A program made the position numbers and the translations under genes. The notes under the pieces were generated by a model that did not search any database, was not told where the DNA came from, and worked only from the letters and a program-made list of their open reading frames with translations. Source: Opisthorchis felineus (lineage: Eukaryota > Platyhelminthes > Trematoda > Opisthorchiida > Opisthorchiidae). Taken from it: DNA of 64,000 bases. The number at the start of each line of letters is the position of its first letter. Within the stretch, counting starts at the first letter, position 1. Positions 1 through 10,234 of the stretch are shown here, one piece after another. The stretch lies in the NCBI GenBank assembly GCA_004794785.1, contig SJOL01000802.1, positions 1,649,281 to 1,713,280 of the forward strand, given 5' to 3'.

Positions 1-2045
1 TTTAGCCGGAACCCATAGTCATTTATCCGCTGAAGGACAGCGTCCAATCGGGACAGAAGGTCTTCTTTAGTGGCCCCCACGACGATGATGTCGTCAAGGT
101 ATGCGGCAACTCCGGTCAGACCACACAGCATCGTGTCCATAATCTGCTGGAATATGGATGGCGCAGTTTTCACTCCGAATGGCAATCGAGTGTACTGGAA
201 TAGGCCACGGTGCGTATTAATCGTCAGAAGGTGTCTGGATTCCTCTGCGACTTCAACTTGTAGGTAGGCTTCTGAAAGATCCAACTTTGCAAAATACGTG
301 CCACCGTTCATCTTGGCAAAAATATCGTCAGGTAAGGGCAATGGATAGTGATGACTGTCCAAGGCATCATTCAAACCTGTAGAGTAATCTGCACAGATAC
401 GTACGGCACCCTTTGGTTTTTTGACAACCACGATTGGTGCAGCCCATGAAGAGTAACTCACCGGTTTCAGGACTCCGGCATCTTCAAGGCGTTTGAGTTC
501 GGCATCGAGGATTGGTAAGACCGCGTATGGCACTGGCCTTTTTGGTCTGAAAACTGGCTGGACGTCTGGGTGCAGATGAAGCACTGCTTTTGCTTTCGAG
601 CAGCATCCAAGACCTTCGCTGAAAACGTCATCATATTTCTGTTGTAGTCGTAGGATCGCGGCATCGACTGGGTTACTCGCCCCAGACACTCTCAAGATTT
701 GGGTTGGTTTTGATATGCATAAGTTGTCGATTGACAATGTTGAAAGATGCAAGCGATCGATCCAGTCTATGCCCAGGAGATTAAGCTCACAAGCAGCAAG
801 ATAGACAATACCACAATCACGGTGGCCTGCTATCTCCATCTCACATTCGAATTCACCAAGTAAGTGAAGCTTACCACCTGAAGCATTTCTGGCAGTGTTC
901 ATTGTTTGTCTGAGTTTCGGTGATCCGATCTTTCTCCAGGTGCGTCGGGAAACAATCGTAATATCGGAAGCCGTATCGAGCTGCAATCGAATCGTTCTTC
1001 CGTTTGCTCTGATTGTAACGTACTTGCGATGAGCATCAAGCTGGTTATCAAACGTTGCAAGTATTGCGTTAAAACGGGGTTCTGACTGGCTCCGTTTGCT
1101 TCGTGATCTCCAGGTTTGGCCGCGTCTTTGGCTAGCTTTCCGCGTCCGGCACTGGCTTTCCTTGTGCCCACGTCGATTGCACACTGAACATTTGTGCTTT
1201 TTATACGGACACAATCGCACAAAATGCCATTCGCCGCATTGCCAGCATGCTGAAGGGGGTTTTGCTCCGTTCGAATTTGTCACCACGGGAGGTTGCCTCG
1301 ATGTCGTCTTGGCAATGTTGAAAGCGGTGTTGGATAAGGGTTTCTCCAACATGGCCGTGTCGTGTTTAAGATTCAAAAGGCGCTGGCACTCATGGGTAAT
1401 GGACTGCAGCGTTATCTCGGGAGTTTGTTCAATCTTGTTCAATAGTCTCGCTCTGATATCACTGTCTGAATGCGACTGAAGACCACATATGAAAATAAGA
1501 CACTTGAACTGGTCTTCCGTCATGGTAGATAACTTGAATTGTTCGCATTCAAGGTTGACTCTACCGGCATAAGTGATGTAGTCTTCGGATTCCTTTTTCA
1601 CCAGTTTCATACATTGGTAGCGAATATTAAACAAGGACGAACGCTCACCGAAAATTGTTGATAGTTGCTGCACGGTTTTATCAAAACTGAGGTCTCGCGT
1701 GTTCTTAGGCAGGATAAAGTTGGAATACCTTGTGTGTTCCGTTGTGCCAAGCTTTCTGAGCAATAAGCGTACTTTCCAGGCATCATCTTTGTGCTTCAGT
1801 TCGACTGTTAAAACATCTTCGTAACGCTTGAACCACGAATCGAAGGTTAGGCCGGCATCAGGGTCATAATGGAACTCCATGCTGCTGTTGGCGATCGATT
1901 CGACTGAATGTGTATCTGGAGCGGAATTTGGTGGTTGAATTTTGAGTTGCTGTGTCAAAGTTTCCACCAAGCGTAATTGCGCCGCTTCAAACTGATTTTG
2001 TTGTTCCGGCAGAATTTCTTTCAACGCTTCAGCAGTTATCGTCAT
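1..2045 (-). CDS. Ty3/gypsy-type gag-pol polyprotein, 5' part, open to window edge
   Basis: Retrotransposon structural and enzymatic polyprotein; the frame was read codon by codon from the ATG at 2045 to position 3 without a stop (681 codons), and it continues outside the window. Residues 1-250 are gag-like. Residues 267-279 form a zinc knuckle of pattern CX2CX3HX4C, and residues 286-299 a canonical CX2CX4HX4C knuckle, which bind nucleic acid in this family. The aspartic protease motif is LQLDTASDITIV with the catalytic Asp at about 357; it reads DTA where DTG or DSG is more usual. Reverse transcriptase follows: motif A FAKLDLSEAY with Asp at about 589, and the active site YLDDII at 649-654. 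Gag, protease and RT share one frame with no frameshift signal. RNase H and integrase would lie beyond position 1. A probable LTR sits directly upstream. The open frame suggests a young copy. Family is certain from the motifs; the exact clade is not. Confidence 0.9.
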   Translation of the reverse strand, partial: MTITAEALKEILPEQQNQFEAAQLRLVETLTQQLKIQPPNSAPDTHSVESIANSSMEFHYDPDAGLTFDSWFKRYEDVLTVELKHKDDAWKVRLLLRKLGTTEHTRYSNFILPKNTRDLSFDKTVQQLSTIFGERSSLFNIRYQCMKLVKKESEDYITYAGRVNLECEQFKLSTMTEDQFKCLIFICGLQSHSDSDIRARLLNKIEQTPEITLQSITHECQRLLNLKHDTAMLEKPLSNTAFNIAKTTSRQPPVVTNSNGAKPPSACWQCGEWHFVRLCPYKKHKCSVCNRRGHKESQCRTRKASQRRGQTWRSRSKRSQSEPRFNAILATFDNQLDAHRKYVTIRANGRTIRLQLDTASDITIVSRRTWRKIGSPKLRQTMNTARNASGGKLHLLGEFECEMEIAGHRDCGIVYLAACELNLLGIDWIDRLHLSTLSIDNLCISKPTQILRVSGASNPVDAAILRLQQKYDDVFSEGLGCCSKAKAVLHLHPDVQPVFRPKRPVPYAVLPILDAELKRLEDAGVLKPVSYSSWAAPIVVVKKPKGAVRICADYSTGLNDALDSHHYPLPLPDDIFAKMNGGTYFAKLDLSEAYLQVEVAEESRHLLTINTHRGLFQYTRLPFGVKTAPSIFQQIMDTMLCGLTGVAAYLDDIIVVGATKEDLLSRLDAVLQRINDYGFRL

Positions 2046-2073
2046 AGTTCCGTGGGTTCGGGCGTCGCCAATC

Positions 2074-2346
2074 TGTTGTATCTTCTGCTGACCCCGCTCC
2101 AGTGCCTAGTGACGAAAAAAAGACTCACCGACAAGGGACACAACAGCTTTATTGCAACGAGCGGATGCAAAAGTACAACTGTCTCGCGCTATATATTAAG
2201 GGGGCATTGTCTGAACGTGATCCAAGGCTCTCTCGCACTGTCTGACCTCGATCCAAGGCTGTCTGATTGGCATTTAGTGGAGTATGAGAATCTCAGTAGG
2301 TTTCGGGTATTCTGGGATAAGCTTCAGGAATCTGACCTTTCTGACA
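2074..2346 (-). repeat. probable 5' LTR of the minus-strand gypsy element
   Basis: Read on the minus strand, this segment starts TGTCAGAAAGG and ends TACAACA, matching TG...CA LTR ends. It contains a TATA-like TTAATATATAG near 2190-2200 and an AATAAA about 45 bp downstream (near 2150), the usual U3-R-U5 order. The U3 part holds a short imperfect repeat built on AGCCTTGGATC and TCAGACA. TTGGCGACGCCCGAACC directly follows and is probably the primer-binding site before the gag ATG at 2045. The outer border (2346) is a guess because the partner LTR is outside the window. Confidence 0.55.
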
Positions 2347-2489
2347 GTTTTTAGATGAACTGATCAAAGTCATCTCTTCCTTTGGCGTACAGTCCGCACC
2401 CACAAAGCGTAGGGTCACGCTCGTGGGAATACAGTCACCGAACACGTCACTTACAAACTAGGGAGAGACACTCGACGTTGTGAAGCGTT

Positions 2490-3064
2490 TTACGTATCTT
2501 GGAAGTTGTATTAGTTCCGTATCTGTATTGTGACAGATGAGGTCAATACACGAATCTGTAAGGCTCGGTTGGCGGTATATCCCTCAATCTCAAGATATAT
2601 GTGTTCAGGCTACACTATGGGCTGTTTTGTTGTAAGACCGTGAGACTTGGCCTGTTCGAGAAGCGAAACTGCGACCTCTTCAGGTCTTAGAACCATAGCT
2701 CGTGTGGGTTGGTGTCGGCGAATCCGTAACGAGGCAGTTAGAAAGCGAGTTTTTGGTTGTGCAACGGGTACTTCCATTGAAGAGTGTGTCCATCACCAGA
2801 AGCTGCGTTGGTTGGGACATGTGTTGCGTATGCCTAACCATCGTTTGCCGGAGAGTGCAGTCTTCCATGCTCAATTCAGAGTGGCGGAAGCAGAGAGTTG
2901 GCCAACCCTTGACCTGGCAGAGGGGTATGAAGGAGACTACGAAACGCTTGGGTGCTGTCGGTGCTGCTCGCCTTCTAGGTTGGGGACCGCGTGATCCCCA
3001 CTGCGCCTGGTTGGAGACGCTGTAAGATATGGCTGCTAATCAATGTAAATGGCGTTCTTGTTGT
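2490..3064 (+). mobile_element. decayed LINE reverse transcriptase C-terminal fragment
   Basis: Same family as the copy at 46465-47307. Reading frames give FTYLGSCIS-like text, then the block containing KLRWLGHVLRMPNHRLPES near 2805-2855, then a [14 protein letters not shown] block near 2905-2935 and [14 protein letters not shown] near 2983-3023. The pieces lie in different frames with stops between them, so the fragment is dead. The domain is the region C-terminal to the RT core in non-LTR retrotransposons. The 5' end is truncated; the 3' end is cut by the LTR remnant at 3065. Confidence 0.75.
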
Positions 3065-3115
3065 TGTAGCGGTCACTCACGAGATCACGCGTCACAAACA
3101 CTCAAATCACTAACA
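3065..3115 (+). repeat. internally deleted 5' LTR remnant of CsRn1-like element
   Basis: The first 45 bp (TGTAGCGGTCACTCAC onward) match the start of the LTR at 3938 almost base for base, and the segment then jumps to an LTR end, ACTAACA. About 300 bp of LTR are therefore missing. It is followed immediately by a primer-binding site. Confidence 0.7.
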
Positions 3116-3117
3116 AT

Positions 3118-3135
3118 TGGTGAGCCCGACGTGAC
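3118..3135 (+). promoter_or_regulatory. primer-binding site, tRNA-Trp type
   Basis: TGGTGAGCCCGACGTGAC is complementary to the 3' end of metazoan tRNA-Trp with one mismatch in the first 17 bases. A tRNA-Trp primer is the reported hallmark of the CsRn1 clade (established knowledge, from memory). A partial repeat of the motif (CCCCGACGTGACAC) follows at about 3147-3160. Confidence 0.7.
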
Positions 3136-3197
3136 CCGAACACGCACCCCGACGTGACACTTATACCATATCGGATCCTTCAGCACAATATATTCCC

Positions 3198-3838
3198 TCA
3201 CCTTCAATCGCACCAGAACCCAACTATTTCAACGCTCACCGAACTGCTAGGATGCACACGGCATACCATCCTCAAGCAAATGGTCTAGTGGAACGATTTC
3301 ATGGACATTTGACGACCGCTTTGCGAGCACTAAACCGCTCCACCAACCGATCTGATAAATTACCCTTGATACTCCTACATGTGCGCACAAAGCTTCGTGC
3401 TTCCATGCACCGTTCACCAACAGAATTAGTTTTTGGCACGACTCTCCGTATCCCAGGCCAATTTTTCAGTTCAAACTCTCAACCTTCTATCGACCGCACC
3501 ACTTACGTAGCCCATCTAAAGACTCACATGTCTCTCATTTACAACCGACACCGAGCAAACCATCTTACATCGCCCCAGACCTTGCAACTTGTTCCCATGC
3601 GTTTATATGTTGCGACCGCGTTAAACCGCATTTACAACCTCCATACGATGGTCCTTTTCGTGTTCTTTCCGGTTCCGACAAAGGCTTCACTCTCCAATTA
3701 CTCGACAAACCTGTTACCGTATCCATTGACCGCCTTAAACCGACTGTAATCACTCCGATCAGTAATGCAAATTCATCACATCCTCCTACCACTCATTCTC
3801 CGGCCACTCATTTAGATAATCAACGCATCACCCGCTAG
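3198..3838 (+). pseudogene. CsRn1-like integrase C-terminal half, frameshifted
   Basis: Remnant of an LTR-retrotransposon integrase. The catalytic-core end HTAYHPQANGLVERFHGH is clear from 3252, followed by a SPTELVFGTTLRIP-like block near 3418-3450. A switch of reading frame between about 3490 and 3566 is needed to continue into the C-terminal part (YDGPFRVL-type text near 3640-3665), and another near 3252 separates the core from the LTELLGCTR text before it. The C-terminal frame ends at a TAG at about 3836. Gag, protease and RT are absent because the element jumps from the primer site into integrase. It is non-functional. Confidence 0.85.
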
Positions 3839-3921
3839 GGGCAGACACGTCCACTGGCCAGACCGTTTCGTCGCGGGTTAACACCAGCTAACATTTCATA
3901 AGCACCTAATTTTCTCCTCCG

Positions 3922-3937
3922 CTAGGGGGAGAATATT
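3922..3937 (+). promoter_or_regulatory. polypurine tract before 3' LTR
   Basis: CTAGGGGGAGAATATT lies directly before the TGT that opens the 3' LTR, the expected position of the plus-strand primer in LTR elements. Confidence 0.6.
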
Positions 3938-4304
3938 TGTGGCGGTCACTTACTAGATCACGCGTCACAAACACTCAAACCACGTGACAACTCCTGTCCC
4001 ACTTGCAACCTTAACCGACAACATGTTCACTACAATTTCCCATCCATTTTTGTTTACGCTGCTACCACCTGCGTCACGCGCCAGGCTTACGAACTTTAAC
4101 CACATCAGTCCAAGTTGTATTCATGTTTGTGCAATTATCAAACACGAATGGACACCCCCCTGCACACTCACTGCACACAATAAATAGGCATGCAACTCGG
4201 CCCAACACACCACACCGAGTTCCACAAGTCTCCACGGAAAACTACGGAACACGTGTAGCAGCTATACTGCAGAGAAGTCAGGTCCCGCGTCCGGAACTTC
4301 ACTC
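3938..4304 (+). repeat. 3' LTR of CsRn1-like element, 3' truncated
   Basis: Starts TGTGGCGGTCACTTAC, matching the remnant at 3065. It contains an AATAAATAGG (TATA/poly(A)-like) near 4179-4188. The LTR runs into a LINE fragment near 4305 without a recognisable LTR end, so its 3' side is lost or interrupted. Confidence 0.65.
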
Positions 4305-4715
4305 AGGAACCATCGTTTGCCGAAGAGAGTGCTGTTTTCCATGCCCAATTCAGAGTGGAGGAAACAGAGAGGTGGCCAACCCTTGACCTGGCAGAGGGGT
4401 ATGAAAGAGATTACGAAACGTTTGGGTGCTGTCGGTGCTACTCGCCTTCCAGGATGGGGACCGCGTGATCCTCACTACACCTGGTTGGAGACGCTGCAAG
4501 ATATGGCTGCCAACCGATGTCAGTGGCGATCTTGTTGTCAGTTTCTATCCAGAATGCCTGAATGAGTGTCTGGAGGTGTAGGCACTTCGGAATGATTGTA
4601 GTAAGCTAACACTAAGTCCCTTCCCCGTCCATCTTTATTCTTTTCTCCACAATAAGGCTTTCAAATAAATCATGGTTGTACGGCAGCGATGTCATGCTGT
4701 CCATGATGATGAACA
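4305..4715 (+). mobile_element. 5'-truncated LINE tail with 3' UTR
   Basis: Reads from NHRLPKRVLF-type text through [31 protein letters not shown] and a stop at about 4563, with one frame change near 4320. A 3' UTR shared with the copies at 18829 and 46465 follows: TTATTCTTTTCTCCACAATA, then GGTTGTACGGCAGCG, ending near CCATGATGATG. It is the same LINE family, and no target-site duplication was found. Confidence 0.8.
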
Positions 4716-5054
4716 TCAGATTGGCTTCGTCTACCCACTTTGGAAATTGTCCACACATTCTCTCACTACTAAAAGTTAGGGCATGTAAAAATGCGTACTA
4801 TTGTATTGCATTGTTATCGTCGCATAAACGGTGGTTCTGAACCGGATGAACAAGCAACGAAACTATCCTTCAATTGAATACTATGGCGAAAGCAGGTGAA
4901 CAAGAGTAGAGTTCAGTTCTGAAGTGAGCTGAAATGTGAACTATTTGTGTGATGTTGGTCAAGGTGCGAAGTTCGAAATCCGGGTTGATGTGGAGGTCAT
5001 GAGGTGGTAAACAGTCCAATCAAAACGACAGTCAACTGATATGTGATCAGGGAG
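4716..5054. other. no recognised feature
   Basis: Unique-looking sequence without a convincing ORF or repeat. Confidence 0.5.
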
Positions 5055-5825
5055 TCAAATATGGTTTGAAAGATCAACTGGCAAGGTTTCCATGCTTGGA
5101 AATGGAGTAGAAGAGAAAATGGCGTCGATGAATTTGTTGACTTTTGGGGCAGTATCTGTGGGAACTGTGGGGTCTACGAGTGAGACTGTAAGGGCTGAAT
5201 GAGCACCCCACAGTTGAGCCTTACAGTGGGTTTTTGGATGAAGCGGACGGAAGTGCACCACTACTCCACATTTCCTTGGGCAATATGACACTTTGTTGCC
5301 TTCCAGGAAAAGAGAAGCGAGAGAGAAGATGGAGACTGTGCCATCTTCCAGACTGTTCGCGAATTTGACCTGATTAGCTCGAATAGTTCGCACGACTGGT
5401 AGTCGAGATCTGGACCTATAAAGTAGAGAGATAAGGCCAAACATTTGGTGAACAACGCCAGACGTTCTACAATCTGTGTCAAAAGCGATGGCGTTATCTG
5501 GGCTATCTAACATGAAGTTACGAGTTCTTCGACAAATGGCTGTTTCGTGGTTTCTTAGTTTCTTGACTAGACAGTCACACTGCTGTTGGACAACATCAGT
5601 GAGAATAACTGAATAGAAAAAAACAACAACATCGTAACTACACACAGACGACGGCGATGACAGCACGGCAGTCATTTTAGAAGCATTCGGCAGGCACACC
5701 GCTGATGCTTTCCGAATGCCGGTTTGTTCTACGTCTGTAAGCGCACACAGAAATGCAGACAATAGACGGAATCCGGACGAACCGACAATGTCAGTGTCGA
5801 AAACGGGGTCATCGATACACATCAA
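5055..5825 (-). CDS. unexplained 256-codon ORF
   Basis: An ATG-to-stop frame of 256 codons, unusually long for the non-genic parts of this window. I recognise no domain. It has Cys-rich patches (CPRKCG near residue 190) and a hydrophobic run near residues 65-80 (YDVVVFFYSVIL), but no signal peptide at the start. No splice or promoter context supports it and its neighbours are transposon debris. It could be an exon of an unknown gene, a fragment of an unrecognised element, or chance. Confidence 0.2.
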   Translation of the reverse strand: MMCIDDPVFDTDIVGSSGFRLLSAFLCALTDVEQTGIRKASAVCLPNASKMTAVLSSPSSVCSYDVVVFFYSVILTDVVQQQCDCLVKKLRNHETAICRRTRNFMLDSPDNAIAFDTDCRTSGVVHQMFGLISLLYRSRSRLPVVRTIRANQVKFANSLEDGTVSIFSLASLFLEGNKVSYCPRKCGVVVHFRPLHPKTHCKAQLWGAHSALTVSLVDPTVPTDTAPKVNKFIDAIFSSTPFPSMETLPVDLSNHI

Positions 5826-6199
5826 AACGAGACAGAAAATCGTATTGAAATGCTTTTTGTTGACCCCAATAGATTCTGCTTTCTCTGGGTGCCAAACACG
5901 CCTGATTTATTGCTTTCCTTCGGAAGGGGTTGCTCAAACGTGCAGAATGAATGTGTGCCATGAAAGGTTGATCGTCTCAAATGAGGCTTGCTTTTAGAGA
6001 ACCTGAAACCCATGATGGCTGCCATCTCACCCAGTATGGTTAGTAAAACATACTGGATCGTTTCTCAAGCACTTTGCTATTTGCCTCCAAAGTTCCTCCA
6101 AGCGAAAATAGAGCTATGACCCATTTGAGATCACCGCGGGAGAATTTCCATTGGTTATCGAAAACAATGTCGTGAAATATTGTGCCATCTCTACTTCAG

Positions 6200-6352
6200 T
6201 AGACCTGCCATGCCACCAGAAGGAAGCACGAGGGCTCGGATACTGCCATGTTGCTCAAGCCTAGACAGGGGAAGTCGAGAGGCAGAGGTCGGGTTCGAAC
6301 CACGAACCTTCTGGTCAGTAAATTCGTGCTCTGACCACTGAGCAATCTCGCC
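6200..6352 (-). repeat. SINE-A copy
   Basis: Contains the minus-strand B box (GGGTTCGAACCA on plus) and the tRNA-like head ending near TCTCGCC, followed by a C run at 6350-6361. Its 3' part (left side) is truncated. Confidence 0.85.
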
Positions 6353-6739
6353 CCCCCCCCCAATTCAGAGGCAACCCCCTGGAATAAGCTGCCCTGAGTT
6401 GCAGCAAAATGCGTCGCTTAAGGTCCTGTCCTCACGTGTAGGCTGTTGGATCTGGTGTTAGGCACAGATTTTTTAGCAGGTTAAATGCCCGATGAACTGA
6501 AAAAGAGTAGGCTGTCTTTTTGTTCAGTACTGGTTTTCAGTGGACTTAGTATATTCGTATATAATTGACCATGGACCAAGAGATTTTCATTTGAGCTTCA
6601 GTATGACCAGGTGTTGACAAAGTCAACCATCTCGACCACCAGTCAGATAGTTTATCTCAACGGATGAACGGCCCATAAAATAGCTAAGGATATCGGATTC
6701 TCAACATCTGTATGTTTTCTTTCGAATTCAAGTGCGAAC

Positions 6740-7055
6740 TCTCCTAAAGTCTTCAACTGACATTTTGTCCTGTAAGTGAAACAAATGCACTGCGCATCTG
6801 TTTCGTCCTCGTTGGGAATCAACAATAGTGTGCATCTCCACGGAACTCCGGAGGGTCTCGAACCCACGACCTCGATTTTTGTAGTTTGAAAACTTAACTG
6901 TTCGGTCACGAGCAACTGGTCAGCGGTGTGATTAACTCGCACTTAGGACATGGCGCCACTCAGCTTTGAATCACGTGATCCAAATCACGTTATCACATGG
7001 CTTACTGGCTTCTCGAGTGATGACTTCTCAGATGGAAGCTTTATTCATTTTGTGC
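6740..7055 (-). repeat. SINE-B copy
   Basis: Matches the SINE-B unit of 55240-55545 in reverse: GGGTCTCGAACCCACGACCT near 6853, GTTCGGTCACGAGC near 6900, then the ACTCGCACTTAGGACATG and TTCTCGAGTGATGACTTCTC blocks. Confidence 0.75.
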
Positions 7056-7070
7056 AATTCTCCCTCATTT

Positions 7071-7160
7071 GAGATTCCGCCCTCTAAGTGAAACCAGTCT
7101 ATAGTGAGAAGCCAACAGGTGCTGTACATCTGTTTGATCTTTATTGGAAATTACCAGCAG
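7071..7160 (-). repeat. SINE-B 3' fragment
   Basis: GAGATTCCGCCCTCTAAGTG and the following 70 bp repeat the 3' part of SINE-B directly beside the copy at 6740-7055, a nested or tandem arrangement. Confidence 0.55.
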
Positions 7161-8151
7161 TTTGTCCGAATTTCATTGGATGGATTCCAGCAACACAGAT
7201 TCTAGAAATTTCTTACAAAAGCCGGATAACATCAATATTGTGTTGTTAACTTCACAGGATGAAGTTGCTCAGATATCTACAGCAAAAACACCTTTCGCGG
7301 CTTGTAAATCTAATCAGATACATGCAAACAAAGTGATCCAAATGTCGCGTAGGTTTGTGTCTGGTCGACCAGCACGTGACTGGCCCGTCGCCTCTTTCAA
7401 ATAATCGGTCCTACGTAGTAGGTTTCATGGCTGAGTTTATGACCTGGCGCGCCTCTTGTTAGCGGAGTTGCTCTGATTGACCAGGTTAGGTTGAGTGCTC
7501 TCACAGTGATGTTCCACAATGAGCGGTACTCTGGCCAGTAATGTGCGACTGACATTTGATTGTACATGTAATAGCCTCGTCGGAACTGCGATCTGGTCGG
7601 TCAGCACGGGTGAATCGCACTTCGTATTAGCAAGGTTATCATGAAGAAATGGGCGCGACAAACTGCCTACTTATTGCGCAACTCTGCCTGGGCATGCCAG
7701 TGCTGGGAAGCTCAAGTAGTCAGTCAAATAATCGTCATCATCATCATCATCATCACCGTCGTCGTTTTCATCAACAGCATCATCACTGTCACTGCCATCT
7801 TGACCCTAAGTCTGCTCACAGTTTCTATTCCGATCAGTTGCATTCGGAGAGTGGGGACGGCTCGTCAAGAACAGAAGCCGTTCTGCTATTTTGACGACTT
7901 TTCTGTACCCAATCGAGCTATTTTTACGGATTGGGGTATGTTGACCTCACTATTTGGGAGATTTTCTGAGATATATTCACCATCCAGCCACAGCCCCGAG
8001 GACCAACTGAAGTTTTATCGCTGGTCACAAAGTTCATCATCATTTTCTAATCCAGTCACTCTTCAAGCCAATGACAATGTAGTCTGTTTTGTCAGAAGTG
8101 CGACCGACTTTAGAATACACTTGGTGTTTGCAAGGTCGTGGACAGCATGAG
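7161..8151. other. no recognised gene; (ATC)n microsatellite inside
   Basis: The ATCATC run at about 7733-7756 makes poly-Ile and poly-His reading frames that look like ORFs but have no protein features. The rest is unassigned. Confidence 0.5.
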
Positions 8152-8335
8152 GTCGAGATAGCTCAGTGGTTAAAGCGCGAACTTACTGACTGCAGGTTCG
8201 TGGTTCGAACCCAACCCCGGCATCTCTACTGCTCCTGTCTAGGCTTGGGCAACCTGGAAGAATCTCAGCCCTCGTGCTTCCTTCGGGCGGCATGGATGCT
8301 AGGCACCGAAAGCGTGTTGCATATGAACGAGTGAT
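8152..8335 (+). repeat. SINE-A copy, near full length
   Basis: tRNA-like head with an A-box-like TAGCTCAGTGGTTAA at 8159-8173 and a B box GGTTCGAACCC at 8202-8212. The 5' GTCGAGAT and the downstream ATCTC can pair like an acceptor stem. The body (CTGTCTAGGCTTGGGCAACC) and the 3' end (GGCACCGAAAGCGTG, ATGAACGA) follow. Copies of this element encode spurious ORFs on both strands. Confidence 0.9.
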
Positions 8336-10107
8336 TGTTATTGATTGGCGCTTGCAAGCGGGAGTTACGACATAATTCGGAAGAAATTGGATCAGGTGTT
8401 CTAATGTTCTGATGTTAGAAAAACTGTACCAGTGTCCTGAACAGTTGACTTAGCTATATGGAATCGTTCAGCTTCACCGTGATCCATCGAGGAAATCCAA
8501 ATGGCTCCCTGATAACCAGTGTCAAACTGTTGACCAAGCGAACAGTCACCAGATATGTGAGGACAATGGATTTGCTTTCTGAGTGTGTGCTGACTTAAGT
8601 GATTTGACCACTCGTGATGCGAAGCAAACCGATGCTAAGTGGCTGAGAAGCAATACATGTCTGTCTCACTTTCAATGGGAACCATTAACAGTGTCCAACT
8701 CACAAAATTTGAGTAAGATTCGTATCCGCAATCCTATTCTTGGTAGCTGAACACCTTATTACTTGGCCATGACTGTTCGGCTGATCACAACAAACCAGTG
8801 TCCACCTGTTGCCTAAGTCGGGTTTTGGCCGAGCATTCTTTGGTGTGTCTTGTGTTTGTAAAACAGAGTTAACGGTGAACAACGGCACCGAAAGAAATGG
8901 TTCCCTGTGAAGCTGAATGGAGTTGCCTGTAAACGCATCGGATAAAAGGGTGAGCAAATTACTCTATCCATAGAAAATAAGAAGCATATCAAGAAAACCC
9001 AACCCTGTAACTATCATATTCACTGGTACAACCGGACTTGGCTTAACTGTTAAGCATAAATTTGAGGTGACTGCTGCATCCCAAGATCAGATCTACGGAG
9101 AATGAACCAATCATTCGGTCCGGTTTCGAATTTTGGCTACTGCATGAGTTGCGACCCTCTCCACAAGGGGTGATTCTGAGAATCCGACCGTCGGATCACG
9201 TTTCTATTACCTAGTAATCCTCCCCAAGGAGACAATATTTTGTGAGCATGTGAAAACACATCATAGTGTGTTTCATCAAATCAGCATGAAATTTGTCTTT
9301 ACAGCGTACCAGGTGATTCTTGTCCTGACGTCATGCCTACTGAGCATAACGACTGTGTTACAGCCTTGTCACTCACGCGGTTCACCTCGAGGAAATGTCA
9401 AAGCCGCAAAGCCATCGACGTTTTAAACAGTGTTACTCTCCGCTATTTAAGGGATCTTCAATCGCATTTGACTGTGTTTGGTTTTTGCAAGAGTTTGTGT
9501 CCACCGATCCTTGTTTGTTTGAGGTGTTTGACTGACACAACCCCAGCATCATGCAAAAAATGAAGCCATGTCGGTTGGAAAGTCCAAGTCCGAGCTCGCC
9601 TTCCTATGCACACAGTGGAAGGTTTCGAATCTCAGAACCGTCGTTCAAATTCGTTCGGTTACCGATCAATAACTCAATATGATCATCACGCGAGTAAATA
9701 CACTAACGGGCTACTTTTAGTTGCGAGTTTGAGGATTTTGAGTTACTTTCATCAGTCACAAACTTAGAACGCTCGAGATTATTGGGTAACAGGCAGTGTA
9801 ACAACGAGACAAATATGACGAACGACGCATGGCTTTCAGGGAATGGATGGATTAGGTTCACTTCCAGGATGGCCGACAGGTTGATCATGATAATTTTTCA
9901 ATGATTTTCAATGATGTTTTTAACCATCCAATTCGGCATCTTTTGCTCTTATCAATAGTGCGTCGCAGAAAGCTAACAGTTTGCTCGCAAGCCTTTGGGG
10001 CGAGTCTTCTGAGTGGTTGAAGAACAACTGAGACTAATGGAGGTTAAATTCAAGAGTAACGATGCTGCTTCAAATCGATTATTGCTTCCAGATAACGTGG
10101 CTGTTGA
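8336..10107. other. no recognised gene
   Basis: Only short chance ORFs. No repeat family seen elsewhere in the window was recognised. Confidence 0.5.
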
Positions 10108-10109
10108 TC

Positions 10110-10234
10110 TGTTCGCGGAGCTCAGCAATAAGCTTGCAAACGTTTCGTGGAGACATCATCAGTGTGCGGTTGGGTGATAATTTTCTCACGAGTGGTAATG
10201 AAACGTTTGCAAGTCAATTGTCAGGCTCGGCGAA
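10110..10234. repeat. foldback repeat E, short copy
   Basis: Imperfect inverted repeat: the left arm 10110-10148 contains GCTTGCAAACGTTTCGT and the right arm 10198-10234 contains ATGAAACGTTTGCAAG, with a loop of about 50 bp. The left arm is followed by GACATCATCAGTG, as in the larger copy at 57717-58094. Confidence 0.6.

Noticed and set aside
7641..8150. 169-codon ORF with an Ile/Val-rich run that looks like a membrane segment
   Set aside because: The run is the translation of an (ATC)n microsatellite.
8152..8230. Stand-alone tRNA gene
   Set aside because: The A and B boxes are good, but the T stem and anticodon arm do not pair properly and the SINE body follows; it is a SINE head.
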